Part shown: positions 19,043 through 30,659 of the stretch, piece after piece
Position numbering within the stretch: position 1 is the stretch's first letter
Layout: each line of letters starts with the position of its first letter
Origin: Halovulum marinum
GTDB lineage: Bacteria; Pseudomonadota; Alphaproteobacteria; Rhodobacterales; Rhodobacteraceae
Direction: 5' to 3'
DNA length: 64,000 nucleotides
NCBI RefSeq assembly: GCF_009697225.1
Contig: NZ_WIND01000001.1
Coordinates: 248,001 to 312,000, forward strand
Made by a program: the position numbers and the translations under genes
The notes under the pieces: model-generated
The model's input: only the letters and a program-made list of their open reading frames with translations
Databases searched by the model: none
Told to the model about the DNA's origin: nothing

Positions 19043-20305
19043 ATGGCCACCGCCCTCGCCCTCGGACCCGCGGACCGCCGCGCCGATCTCGCGCTCTGCC
19101 TCGGGCTGGCGGTGGCGTTCGCGGTCTGGATCCAGGCAGCCTACGGCGGGCGGATCTCGGCCGACCTGGCGTCGCTGTACATCGCCGCGCGGCTGGTCGA
19201 TGCCGGGCAGTGGGCGGACGTCTACTGGCAGGGCACCGGCGGCGCCTCGGCCGGCTGGCTGGCCGAGGCGCAGGCCGCCGGCGAGACGGTGCGCGCGCAC
19301 ACCTTCCTGTACCCGCCGCTGTGGCCGCAGGCGCTGGCGCCGGTGGCCGCGGCGCTGTCGCCCGAGAGGTTCGCGGCGCTGTTCCTGGGGCTGAACACCG
19401 CCGCGCACCTGGGCAGCGCGCTGCTCGCCTGGCGGCTGTTCGACCGGCCCGGGCCGCTGTGGCCGTGGATCGCCACCGCCGCAGGCATGGTGCCGCTGAC
19501 GGTGATCGGCGGCTCGGCGTTCTTCTACAACCAGCCGCAGCCGCTGCTTGGTGTGGCGATCCTGGCGGGGCTGTGGCTGGCGGTCACCGACCGGCCGCAC
19601 CGGGCGGCGCTGCTGTTCGCGCTGGCCGCCTCGGTGAAGATCTACCCGGTGCTGTTCGCCGCGATCTTCGTGCTGCGCGGGCAGTGGGCGGCGCTGGCGA
19701 CCGCCGCCGCCGCCGGCGCGGCGCTGCTGGCGGCCAGCCTCGCCGCCGGCGGGCTCGACGCCAACCTGGCCTACGCCGCGCTGCTGGCCGAGCTGCAGGG
19801 CAAGATCTCGGTGGCGATGAACAACCTCGGACTGCCGGGGGTGCTGGCGCACCTGCAGGCGCTGCTGACCGGCGAGGCGCTGCCGCGCGCGAACTTCGTG
19901 CCCGGCCGCGGCTGGATCCGCGCCGCCGACCTTGCGGTGCTGGCCGCGGGCGTGGCGCTGCTGGCGCTTGCCGGCCGCGGCCAGCCGCCGGCGTGGTGGC
20001 GGCAGGGCGCGGTGCCGGCGCTGTTCCTGCTGGTCTCGCTGGCGGTGCCGCTGGCCTGGACGCATTATTTCACCCCGGCGCTGTGCCTGCTGCCGGGGCT
20101 CTATGTGCTGCTGCCGGCGCGGCGCGCGACGCTGGTCGCGGCGGCGGTGCTGGTGCCGCATTCCACCGCCTTCTTCGCCGGCATTGCCAAGCCCGCCGCC
20201 AGCGCCGGGATCTACCCGCTGGCCGGCTTCCCGGCGCTGGCGCTGCTGGGCGTTGTGTTCGCGCTTGCGGCGCGGCGGCGTCAGCGCCCGACCGCGCCCG
20301 AGTAG
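19043..20305 (+). CDS. GT87/DUF2029-like polyprenol-linked glycosyltransferase, membrane
   Basis: A 420-residue polytopic membrane protein with roughly ten hydrophobic segments. After the first span comes a short periplasmic acidic region ([29 protein letters not shown]). Its D-x-x-x-x-Y-x-A-A arrangement recalls the D-F-x-x-Y-x-A motif of DUF2029/GT87 mannosyltransferases. Later segments include [17 protein letters not shown] and [13 protein letters not shown], the latter matching the family K-x-Y-P motif. Donor and acceptor are unknown. GATGGAG precedes the ATG. The 3' end overlaps the convergent CPBP gene by about 25 bp. Confidence 0.7.
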   Translation: MATALALGPADRRADLALCLGLAVAFAVWIQAAYGGRISADLASLYIAARLVDAGQWADVYWQGTGGASAGWLAEAQAAGETVRAHTFLYPPLWPQALAPVAAALSPERFAALFLGLNTAAHLGSALLAWRLFDRPGPLWPWIATAAGMVPLTVIGGSAFFYNQPQPLLGVAILAGLWLAVTDRPHRAALLFALAASVKIYPVLFAAIFVLRGQWAALATAAAAGAALLAASLAAGGLDANLAYAALLAELQGKISVAMNNLGLPGVLAHLQALLTGEALPRANFVPGRGWIRAADLAVLAAGVALLALAGRGQPPAWWRQGAVPALFLLVSLAVPLAWTHYFTPALCLLPGLYVLLPARRATLVAAAVLVPHSTAFFAGIAKPAASAGIYPLAGFPALALLGVVFALAARRRQRPTAPE

Positions 20306-20943
20306 AACAGGATCCCCAGTCCGGTGGTGAACAGGATCTGCCCGGCGACCGCGTGCAGCAGCAGCGCCGCGCCGAAGCTGCCGCGGACCGCGTACAGCCA
20401 GCCGAACAGCCAGCCGCCGGCGAAGGTGATCCCCATCACCAGCGGGTCCGCGTACATCAGATGCGCCACCGAGAACAGCAGCGCGTTCGCCCACACCGCG
20501 ATCCGCACCGAGGGGAACAGCTGCCCGTAGCGGCGGAAGAACAGCGGCCGGAACAGCAGCTCCTGCGGCAGCGCCGACAGCAGCGGATACAGCACCAGGA
20601 TCATCAGCCACAGCGACGGCTGCTGCTTCGGCAGGAAGAACAGCATGTGCGGGAACAGCGCCAGGGTGCCGGCCACGCCGACCGCGGCGGTCAGCGCCAG
20701 CGCCGCCAGCAGCACCGGCCACGGCACCGGCCCGCGCAGCAGCTCGGCCCAGTCGAATCCCGGCGTGCGGTGCAGCAGCAGGATGCCGACGCCGGTCATC
20801 ACCCCCAGCACGGTGAACATCGCCGTCGGCGGCAGCAGGAACGCCAGCGTCAGCGGCACGCCGACGAACAGCGCCGAGAACTCGATCACCAGCCGCAGCC
20901 TGCGCCGCCGTGCAGGATCCATCGTCACTGCGATCTCGGTCAT
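20281..20943 (-). CDS. CPBP family intramembrane protease-like protein
   Basis: A 220-residue membrane protein with about six to seven spans. It contains the CAAX-protease/bacteriocin-processing (CPBP) motifs: PQELLFRPLFFRR (in place of EExxxR, with one Glu), FSVAHLMYA (FxxxH) and a C-terminal HAVAGQ (HxxxB). The single Glu in motif 1 is a known variant. The target is unknown. The ATG at 20943 is preferred over one three codons earlier. Convergent with the GT87-like gene. Confidence 0.75.
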   Translation of the reverse strand: MTEIAVTMDPARRRRLRLVIEFSALFVGVPLTLAFLLPPTAMFTVLGVMTGVGILLLHRTPGFDWAELLRGPVPWPVLLAALALTAAVGVAGTLALFPHMLFFLPKQQPSLWLMILVLYPLLSALPQELLFRPLFFRRYGQLFPSVRIAVWANALLFSVAHLMYADPLVMGITFAGGWLFGWLYAVRGSFGAALLLHAVAGQILFTTGLGILFYSGAVGR

Positions 20944-21068
20944 CCCCGACACTCCCGTCCGCGCCCGAGGTTAATGATAACGCAGACATTCCGCCGCGCC
21001 AGTGCCGGCGCGGCTTGCGCCGCCGCGATCCTGCCCCGATAACGGGGCCGCCGACCAAGGAGCCGCTG

Positions 21069-22301
21069 ATGGAAGACACGCTGCACCGCCTGCTCTCGAC
21101 GATCATCGGCGACGGCAGGCTCGAGGTCGCCTACCCCTCGGGGCGGCGCGAAAGCTACGGCCGCGGGCCGCTGGAAAGCGCGGTACGCTTCACCGACCGG
21201 CGGGCGATGGCGCGGGTGGCGCACGACCCGACGCTGGGCGTGGGCGAGATGTACATGGATGGAAGGCTGATCGTCGAGCATGGCTCGATCTACGACTTCC
21301 TGTCGGTGACCAAGCGCAACGCCTCGCCCCGGGCGGCGACGCCGGGGGCGATCGGCCACCACCTGTGGCGCGCCGCCGGGGCCTCGGTCCGGCGCCGCGC
21401 CGGGCTGAGCCGGGCGCGGCGCAACATCGCCCACCACTACGATCTGGACGAGCGGCTGTTCCGCCTGTTCCTGGACCCGGACCTGAACTACTCCTGCGCC
21501 TATTTCGAGCATGACGGGCAGGATCTGGACGACGCGCAGCTGGCCAAGCAGCGGCACATCGCCGGCAAGCTGCTCAGCCGGCCGGGCGGGCGCGCGATCG
21601 ACCTGGGCTGCGGCTGGGGCGGCATGGGCCTGTACCTGGCCGAAGTCGCGCAGCAGTCGGTCACCGGCGTCACCCTCAGCGCCGAGCAGGCCCGCGTCGC
21701 CCGCACCCGCGCCCGCGCCCGCGGCGCCAACGCCTGCTTCCTGCACCGCGACTACCGCCACGCCGCCGGGCAGTACGACCACGTCGTCTCGGTCGGCGTG
21801 CTGGAGCATGTCGGCCTGCCGCAGATGCAGACCTTCTTCGACAAGGTGGCGGCGCTGCTGGACAAGAAGGGCACCGCCGTCATCCACTCGATGGGGCGCA
21901 CGAAACCGGCGCCCTATTCGCAGCCCTTCGGCGAGAAGTACATCTTCCCCGGCGGCTATATCCCCGCCCTGTCCGAGGTGATCCCCGCGGCCGAGCGCGC
22001 CGGGCTGCTGGTCAAGGACGTCGAGATCCTGCCGCTGCACTACGCCCGCACCTGCCGGCTGTGGCGCGAGCGGTTCCTGGCCAACCGCGATGCGGTGCTG
22101 GACCTCTACGACGAGCGTTTCCTGCGCATGTGGGAGATCTACCTCGCCGCCTCCGAGGCCAGCTTCCGCCACGACCGGATCTTCGTCTTCCACCTGCTGC
22201 TGGCCCGCCACCAGGACCGCGTGCCGGTGCGTCGCGGCTGGCTGGAGCCCGAGAAGGAGCGGCTGCAAACGCTCGAAGCCGCGCGCCCCGGCATCGGCTG
22301 A
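21069..22301 (+). CDS. cfa: cyclopropane-fatty-acyl-phospholipid synthase family methyltransferase
   Basis: SAM-dependent enzyme that methylenates or methylates unsaturated acyl chains of membrane phospholipids; 410 residues. The N-terminal domain (RFTDRRAMARVAHDPTLGVGEMYMDGRL) is the lipid-binding part of the Cfa family. The SAM loop AIDLGCGWGGMGLYLAE, the YDHVVSVGVLEHVG block and IFPGGYIPALSEV follow, with NIAHHYDLDERLFRLFLD upstream of the SAM loop. The catalytic Cys of classical Cfa may be the one in YARTCRLWRERF. AAGGAG precedes the ATG. A large gene-free stretch follows. Confidence 0.88.
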   Translation: MEDTLHRLLSTIIGDGRLEVAYPSGRRESYGRGPLESAVRFTDRRAMARVAHDPTLGVGEMYMDGRLIVEHGSIYDFLSVTKRNASPRAATPGAIGHHLWRAAGASVRRRAGLSRARRNIAHHYDLDERLFRLFLDPDLNYSCAYFEHDGQDLDDAQLAKQRHIAGKLLSRPGGRAIDLGCGWGGMGLYLAEVAQQSVTGVTLSAEQARVARTRARARGANACFLHRDYRHAAGQYDHVVSVGVLEHVGLPQMQTFFDKVAALLDKKGTAVIHSMGRTKPAPYSQPFGEKYIFPGGYIPALSEVIPAAERAGLLVKDVEILPLHYARTCRLWRERFLANRDAVLDLYDERFLRMWEIYLAASEASFRHDRIFVFHLLLARHQDRVPVRRGWLEPEKERLQTLEAARPGIG

Positions 22302-22419
22302 GACCGGCGCGGCGGACCGTGCGGGGCCGTGCGGCCGTAGCGGCCGAGCGACCCGAGCTTACCCCGACACCTAAAATTGCGCGCGCCGACGCGCCGCGTC
22401 CGCTCGCTCCGGGCGCACT

Positions 22420-22482
22420 CGGGCCGGGTTCGGGCCGGGTTGAGCCGGGTTCGGGACGGGCTCGGGACGGGCTCGGTGGGCT
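22420..22482. repeat. imperfect 11-bp tandem repeats
   Basis: Six consecutive units of about 9-11 bp: CGGGCCGGGTT twice, GAGCCGGGTT once, CGGGACGGGCT twice, then a shortened CGGTGGGCT. They sit in non-coding DNA between cfa and the tad genes. Slipped-strand expansion is the likeliest origin. Confidence 0.7.
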
Positions 22483-22697
22483 GAGGGCCTCCGGGCGACG
22501 CGGCGGCGGAAACATGGCCGGCGTGCGGCCGCAGGACGGATCGCACGCCGAGGTTGCCGAATCAGTGCTCCGGATCGCTTGGCTCCGGCTCGCAGATTGG
22601 CAATAAACCGTGGTTTAGGCGCGCGCCTCGGCTATCAACCATTTATGTAAGCAAAAAAATAAATCAGCTCGCTTCGGCTGCTCGACAGCGCCCCGCA

Positions 22698-22712
22698 CCT
22701 ACATATTGTAGG
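22698..22712. promoter_or_regulatory. perfect palindrome, candidate operator
   Basis: CCTACATATTGTAGG is a 6-3-6 perfect inverted repeat in the AT-rich leader about 275 bp before the TadG start. It could be a repressor or activator site; no regulator can be named from the sequence. Confidence 0.35.
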
Positions 22713-22986
22713 ATTTAACCATAACTCATCATAGATTTTCTGTCATTCAAATATCGCACTATGTGTTGACGCTCTTCGGCATGTATTCATCACGTTCTAT
22801 TCCCGCAGCCGGCGCCACTTTTCGGTCACATTTCCCGCGACAACCTTTGCTGGTCTGATCCGGGTGGGGTCAGGGTGAGCCGGCGGGCGTGGGCGACGAT
22901 TGGGGGGCATCGTCATCCGGAATACGGCGCCCGCCGGCAGCCAGGCGGTCGCACCGGACCGGCGCGACGCGCGGGAGTGGGTGGAC

Positions 22987-24627
22987 ATGGGCATTATCTT
23001 GCACCGGCGGCTGGAAGAGTTTCGCAACGACGAGGACGGGTCGATCATCGCCTTCGTGGTGATCCTGTTCCTGCTGATGGTCGTGGCCTCGGGCATGGCC
23101 GTCGACTTCATGCGCCACGAGACGGCGCGCGCCGACCTGCAGAACGCGCTAGACCGCGGCGTGCTGGCGGCCGCGGCGCTGTCGCAGGACTACGTCGAGG
23201 AGAAGATCGCCGCGGACCCGTCGCTGAGCGACGACGAACAGACCCGCAACGAACAGTACGCGCTGCTGGTCAAGTCCTACATGGCCTCGCGCAGCTTCCC
23301 GGCCGAGCCGCAGCTGAACGTGACCGTGCAGCCGGCGCTGAACGGCAAGACGATCATCGCCGATGCCGAGTACGACCTGAACACCTTCTTCCTGCGCATC
23401 GCCGGCATGAGCCGCATGAAGGTGCCCGCCCGCGCCTCGGCCACGCAGATCGCCCACGACGTCGAGATCTCGCTGGTACTGGACATCTCGGGGTCGATGT
23501 ACAGCAACGCGACCACCTATGTGGACGACCAGGGCGACAGCGATCCGGACAACGACGTCACCTACAACGAAACCCGCGCCAACATCCTGAAGAAGGAGGC
23601 GAAGCGCTTCGTCAACCACATGATCGACGCCGACCCGTCCGAGACGAAGAACAAGACCACGATCTCGGTCGTTCCATACTCGCACCAGGTCGCGCTGCCG
23701 GCAGTGATGGCGGCCGAATACGCCACCTTCGATCCGGCGCAGAACCCGGATCTGCACGACCGCAGCTACTGCATCGATTTCGAGGATGCGCAGTTCACCG
23801 ACACGCTGGTCGACCCGATCGCGGTCTACAAGCAGACCCGCCACTTCTGGTACCGGGGCAACAGCACGAACAAGATCTACGGCTGCTCGAGGGCCGGCAA
23901 CGCCGTCCTGCCGTTTTCGAACGACAAGACCGCGATCGGGCAGATGATCGACGGGCTGTCGCAGGAATACTGGACCGCTATCTACCAGGGCATGAAGTGG
24001 GGCGTCTCGATGCTGGACCCGGGCACCCGCCCGGTGATCCGGGCGCTGGCCGACGGCGGCACGGTCGACGGCCAGTTCCGCGACCTGCCCCGCGACTGGG
24101 ACGCGGCGAACGCGCTGAAGGTGGTGGTGCTGATCTCGGACGGCGCCAATACCCGCCAGCCCCGCGTGGCAGAAAGCAAGTACTTCACGCTGCCGCCGGA
24201 GGAAACCGATCCCGTCTCCTGGTGGGACACCAACAAGGAGGACGCGCTGGGTGCGGCCAACTGCGACGACAGCAATGCCAGCAACTCGCGCCCGATCTGG
24301 TGGGCGAACAATTCGGACTACAGCGGCGGCTCGCCGCGCTGCCCGAACTATGTCGGCGAATTCACCAGCTACGCCCCGCCGCTGACCAAGGACAACAGCG
24401 GCCAGGCGATCAGCGTCGGCGACGCGCGGCTCTACGAGATCTGCAAGGTCGCGAAACAGTACGGCATCCTGGTCTACACCATCGGCTTCAACGCCGGCAG
24501 TCGCGCCGAGCGCGCGCTGCGCGAATGCGCCGACGCCGGCCGCGCCCATGTCGCCGACGGCACCGATCTGCGGGACGTGTTCAAGACCATCGCCGCGGAC
24601 ATCGAGAACCTGAAGCTGATCAACTGA
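22987..24627 (+). CDS. TadG-like protein with von Willebrand A domain
   Basis: A 546-residue membrane-anchored protein. The N-terminal segment DEDGSIIAFVVILFLLMVVAS (residues 15-36) is the TadE/TadG pseudopilin-like helix, followed by the family's VDFMRHETARADLQNALDR. A VWA-type domain carries the metal-ion site DISGS at 166-170 and a later DGANTR loop. Such proteins belong to Flp/Tad pilus or related envelope assemblies and face the periplasm. The start at 22987 is preferred over a frame-mate at 22900. The stop overlaps the next ATG by one base (TGATG). No tadA/cpa genes accompany it. Confidence 0.85.
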   Translation: MGIILHRRLEEFRNDEDGSIIAFVVILFLLMVVASGMAVDFMRHETARADLQNALDRGVLAAAALSQDYVEEKIAADPSLSDDEQTRNEQYALLVKSYMASRSFPAEPQLNVTVQPALNGKTIIADAEYDLNTFFLRIAGMSRMKVPARASATQIAHDVEISLVLDISGSMYSNATTYVDDQGDSDPDNDVTYNETRANILKKEAKRFVNHMIDADPSETKNKTTISVVPYSHQVALPAVMAAEYATFDPAQNPDLHDRSYCIDFEDAQFTDTLVDPIAVYKQTRHFWYRGNSTNKIYGCSRAGNAVLPFSNDKTAIGQMIDGLSQEYWTAIYQGMKWGVSMLDPGTRPVIRALADGGTVDGQFRDLPRDWDAANALKVVVLISDGANTRQPRVAESKYFTLPPEETDPVSWWDTNKEDALGAANCDDSNASNSRPIWWANNSDYSGGSPRCPNYVGEFTSYAPPLTKDNSGQAISVGDARLYEICKVAKQYGILVYTIGFNAGSRAERALRECADAGRAHVADGTDLRDVFKTIAADIENLKLIN

Positions 24628-25163
24628 TGGCCACCATGAAACAGCTGCTGCGCCGCTTCTTCCGTGACCGCCGGGGCGCGTCCACGGTCGAGTTCGTGAT
24701 CATCTTCCCGGCCGTGATCGTGCTGGTGTTCTCGGTCATCGAGTCCGGGTTCCTGATGACCCGCTACATGATGCTGGACCGCGGCGTCGATATCGCGGTG
24801 CGCGACCTGCGGCTGGGGCGGATCGACGATCCGGTGAACCACGACAAGATCCGCCAGCGCATCTGCACCTACGCCCGCATCCTGAAGGACTGCGACACGA
24901 CGCTGATCGTCGAACTGGTGCCCGCCGCCTCGGCCCCGGCCGACTTCCCGCACAACGCGGCGAACTGCCTCGACCGCAGCGGCACGGTGGCGCCGGTGCT
25001 GTCCGCCGACGACGGCGGCCGCGGCGACATCATGTACCTGCGCGCCTGCGCGCTGACCGAGCCGATCGTGCCGGGGCTGGGGCTGGGGCTGATGCTGCCC
25101 AAGGATGCCACCGGCGCGCACCGGATGATCACCTACACCGCGTTCATGAACGAACCGGTCTGA
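24627..25163 (+). CDS. TadE-like pilus assembly protein
   Basis: A 178-residue protein. After a basic N-terminus (KQLLRRFFRDRRG) comes the diagnostic GASTVEFVIIFPAVIVLVF helix with the conserved Glu, followed by a helix with RYMMLDRGVDIAVRD. The C-terminal half is a cysteine-containing periplasmic domain (Cys in RQRICTYARILKDCD, AANCLDRS and LRACALTE), suggesting disulfides. It is translationally coupled to the TadG gene. An alternative ATG lies 9 bases further in. Confidence 0.85.
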   Translation: MATMKQLLRRFFRDRRGASTVEFVIIFPAVIVLVFSVIESGFLMTRYMMLDRGVDIAVRDLRLGRIDDPVNHDKIRQRICTYARILKDCDTTLIVELVPAASAPADFPHNAANCLDRSGTVAPVLSADDGGRGDIMYLRACALTEPIVPGLGLGLMLPKDATGAHRMITYTAFMNEPV

Positions 25164-25173
25164 GGGGCAGGCG

Positions 25174-25827
25174 ATGAACGCATTCCGTACCCTCGACCGG
25201 GCCGCGCGCGACGAGGACGGCACCGTCTCGATCGAGTTCGTGCTGACCTTCCCGCTGCTGGCGCTGTGGTTCATCGGCAGCTTCGTGTGGTTCGACGCCT
25301 TCCGCTCGAACAGCCTGACCGCGAAGACCGCCTACACGCTCAGCGACATCGCCTCGCGCTGGGCGGCGGACGACGACTCGCCCTATGTCACCCTGGCCGA
25401 GCTGGACGACCTGTTCGCGGCCCACAAGGTGCTGCTGCCGCCGCGCATCGACGACGGCTGGCTGCGCGTGTCCAGCATCTGCTTCAACGGCACCGGCAAC
25501 CGGGTGCTGTGGTCGTACCTGGGCGACGACACCTATGCCGCGGCGATGGCCGATCCGGACGACGACATGGACCCGCGCATCGGCTATCTGACCGACGAGA
25601 CGATTCCCGCCAGCATCATCCCGCCGATGTCGGTCAACGACACCGTGATCCTGACCGAGGTCTTCGCCACCTGGACGCCGCTGGCCGACTGGGTCGGGCT
25701 GGAGGAATCGGACTGGCGCAACCGGCTGGTCACCCGGCCCCGGTTCCGCACCGTGGTGCCGCTGGATCCCGCCGACACCATCCCCGGCTATCCCGACGCG
25801 CACGCCCTGGTCTGCCCCGGCAGCTGA
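25174..25827 (+). CDS. TadE/TadF-like pilus assembly protein
   Basis: A 217-residue protein, third gene of the cluster, 10 bp after the preceding TadE-like gene and with GAGGGGCAGG ahead of its ATG. The N-terminal RDEDGTVSIEFVLTFPLLALWF is again the TadE-type helix with conserved Glu. The C-terminal part is acidic and probably periplasmic, including a Trp-rich block (TWTPLADWVGLEESDWRN). It forms one operon with the two upstream genes. Two minor-pilin-like proteins plus one VWA protein make a minimal Tad-like set. Confidence 0.82.
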   Translation: MNAFRTLDRAARDEDGTVSIEFVLTFPLLALWFIGSFVWFDAFRSNSLTAKTAYTLSDIASRWAADDDSPYVTLAELDDLFAAHKVLLPPRIDDGWLRVSSICFNGTGNRVLWSYLGDDTYAAAMADPDDDMDPRIGYLTDETIPASIIPPMSVNDTVILTEVFATWTPLADWVGLEESDWRNRLVTRPRFRTVVPLDPADTIPGYPDAHALVCPGS

Positions 25828-25941
25828 CCGGCGCCGGCGCCGCGCCCTCGCGCCCGACGGGCCGCCCTGCCCCCTTGCTTCCACCGCGCCCTGCCCGTAA
25901 GTCACGGCCAGTTTTGCGCGACGCTTGCAACGGGACGGGAC

Positions 25942-29292
<3,351 letters not shown>

Positions 29293-29326
29293 TAACCGAT
29301 GCACCCCGAACCAATGCGGCGGTAGC

Positions 29327-29815
29327 CTAGTCGACTCGATCCGTTAGCGATGGCAACGGATTGAGTGAAATGTTTGAGTTGCCCACCTGCATTGAAAACA
29401 GCGTTCTAAAATACGGATAGGACGTAAATCTAGCTATCTTATCGAAGTACAGGCGAACGTACCGCTCATCCTTCTCCCGCAAACCACCGTAAACGAGAAG
29501 ATAAGACGCCTTGAGCTTCAAAGCCTTTTGCCGGCCATGGCGAACTTCTGCCTTCCAATTGTACTCACCGACTACAACGCCGGTCTCGGGCCGGAAATTC
29601 ATCTCACCCGGCTCGCCGGAGAACGCATGTTTTAGCTCGGACTCATCGCTCATAGCCTGCCAAAACAACACCGGTTTCGCTTGATAATCAGACTGCGTTA
29701 AGCAGATGTCCCGTAGCCTAGCGGACCGCGAGACATCTGCATAAACCTTTTGACTGAAGTTTTTGCTAGAAAAGCCAAGTATTGCTTGCTTTTCGTCAGA
29801 TACAACGTCGCCCAT
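29327..29815 (-). CDS. SecB-like chaperone of a toxin-antitoxin-chaperone module
   Basis: A 162-residue soluble protein. SecB resemblance rests on the succession of strands (GVVVGEYNWKAEVRHGRQ, LKLKASYLLVYGG) followed by a helix and the C-terminal FTSYPYFRTLFSMQVGNSN-ISLNPLPSL (130-156). The last corresponds to the conserved PYxR...P-L-L segment that ends SecB proteins. It starts 2 bp after the antitoxin stop, so is surely co-translated. In TAC systems such a SecB paralogue binds the antitoxin tail and keeps it active; I infer that role from family likeness and context. GC content is far below the chromosome around it, suggesting transfer. Confidence 0.7.
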   Translation of the reverse strand: MGDVVSDEKQAILGFSSKNFSQKVYADVSRSARLRDICLTQSDYQAKPVLFWQAMSDESELKHAFSGEPGEMNFRPETGVVVGEYNWKAEVRHGRQKALKLKASYLLVYGGLREKDERYVRLYFDKIARFTSYPYFRTLFSMQVGNSNISLNPLPSLTDRVD

Positions 29816-29817
29816 CC

Positions 29818-30222
29818 TTAGGCAACCAAAGCGTCAGGGAAGCGATTAACATTAGCTGTCTCATCGACCCAAGCACTATCTCCATCGCAATAGGGCAAAT
29901 TTCGCATGGGAACTACATTCGCCGCACCCCTTTCGCTAATCTTCGCAACGCGCTTCTTAGGAAGAATCTCAAATTCTTCATCGAGCGCGCGCGAAATACG
30001 TGCAATAGTACGAACGGTCAAGTTGGCACCCTGCGAAGAAAGTATCTGAGAAACTCGCGCAGCGCTAATGCCAAGCTTTCTTGCCAAGTCTTTTTGGCTA
30101 ACACCTCTTTCGTTCATACAAGCTTGGAGAGCAAGCTGGATTGACAAAGCCAATTCCTCAATCCAGTCCTCTTCGCGTTCTTCCTCATTTTGAGGTTCGA
30201 ACAGATCTTTCAAAGTCGACAT
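29818..30222 (-). CDS. HigA-like XRE-family antitoxin with C-terminal extension
   Basis: A 134-residue protein. A charged N-terminus precedes an XRE-type helix-turn-helix at about residues 34-86 (MNERGVSQKDLARKLGISAA, RVSQILSSQGANLTVRTIAR). After the HTH comes an extra tail of about 48 residues rich in aromatic and hydrophobic residues (NVVPMRNLPYCDGDSAWVDE). This is where chaperone-dependent antitoxins carry their chaperone-addiction segment. The ATG has GGGAG upstream. Its 5' end overlaps the toxin gene by 38 bp. It is expected to neutralise the toxin and repress the operon. Confidence 0.75.
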   Translation of the reverse strand: MSTLKDLFEPQNEEEREEDWIEELALSIQLALQACMNERGVSQKDLARKLGISAARVSQILSSQGANLTVRTIARISRALDEEFEILPKKRVAKISERGAANVVPMRNLPYCDGDSAWVDETANVNRFPDALVA

Positions 30223-30622
30223 TTAACTCTCCCAAGGCCTTAGCGACCCGCTTAAGCTGATCCTGATCAGCTTTACCACGCTGCTTTCGCGCGCCTTCAA
30301 TGCACAAGAAGGCCCTAACCCCGTCGCAACTGAGGAACCCGCCATATACACGCAATTGCTTCGCTTTTACGGCGTATACTGTGACTCGATTCCCCGCCGC
30401 ATCTCCTGCTGGAAACTTCCCCTCCGAGCGGAATTGCTCAGTATTGTTCACGCTAGATAGTCCTCCCTGAGATAGCCTCCTCAGGATCTGTCCCACCTTT
30501 CTAACGTGCTTTCTCTCCTGCGCGTTCCGCACGGCCTGATCTTCAAGAAACGCCTTGACCGAATCTGACACGAGCACATCGCATGTTTCTCCTCCATCAA
30601 GCGCCTCAAACCCGTCTAACAC
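30185..30622 (-). CDS. RelE/HigB-superfamily toxin
   Basis: The 145-residue product from the GTG at 30622 may start at the GTG at 30577 instead, which has GGAGGAG upstream and gives 130 residues. The C-terminal two thirds have the RelE-fold pattern: an Arg/Lys-rich helix (RKHVRKVGQILRRLSQGG), a strand pair with basic residues (NRVTVYAVKAKQLRVYGGF) and the closing LCIEGARKQRGKADQDQLKRVAKAL. Such toxins cleave mRNA on the ribosome. The toxin-first order is that of hig loci. The overlap with the antitoxin gene implies coupling. Family inferred by eye. Confidence 0.65.
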   Translation of the reverse strand: MLDGFEALDGGETCDVLVSDSVKAFLEDQAVRNAQERKHVRKVGQILRRLSQGGLSSVNNTEQFRSEGKFPAGDAAGNRVTVYAVKAKQLRVYGGFLSCDGVRAFLCIEGARKQRGKADQDQLKRVAKALGELNVDFERSVRTSK

Positions 30623-30643
30623 GCGTCGAATCTTTCATCAGAA

Positions 30644-30659
30644 TTAAGATACACCTTAA
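30644..30659. promoter_or_regulatory. inverted repeat upstream of the toxin, candidate autoregulatory operator
   Basis: TTAAG and CTTAA flank a 6-bp spacer, ending 22 bp before the first toxin start codon. On the minus strand the spacer and right arm contain TATCTT, a -10-like hexamer. A site here is where an XRE antitoxin would be expected to repress its own operon. Confidence 0.45.

Larger units (their letters stand above)
22302..22986. other. gene-free region upstream of the tad cluster
   Basis: I see no convincing gene in these 685 bases. The left third is very GC-rich and ends in 11-bp tandem repeats (22420-22482). From about 22600 to 22800 the DNA becomes strikingly AT-rich for this genome. 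It contains AAACCGTGGTTT (22605-22616), CCTACATATTGTAGG (22698-22712) and a TTGACG hexamer near 22765. This looks like a long regulated promoter region for the TadG operon rather than coding DNA. Confidence 0.5.
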
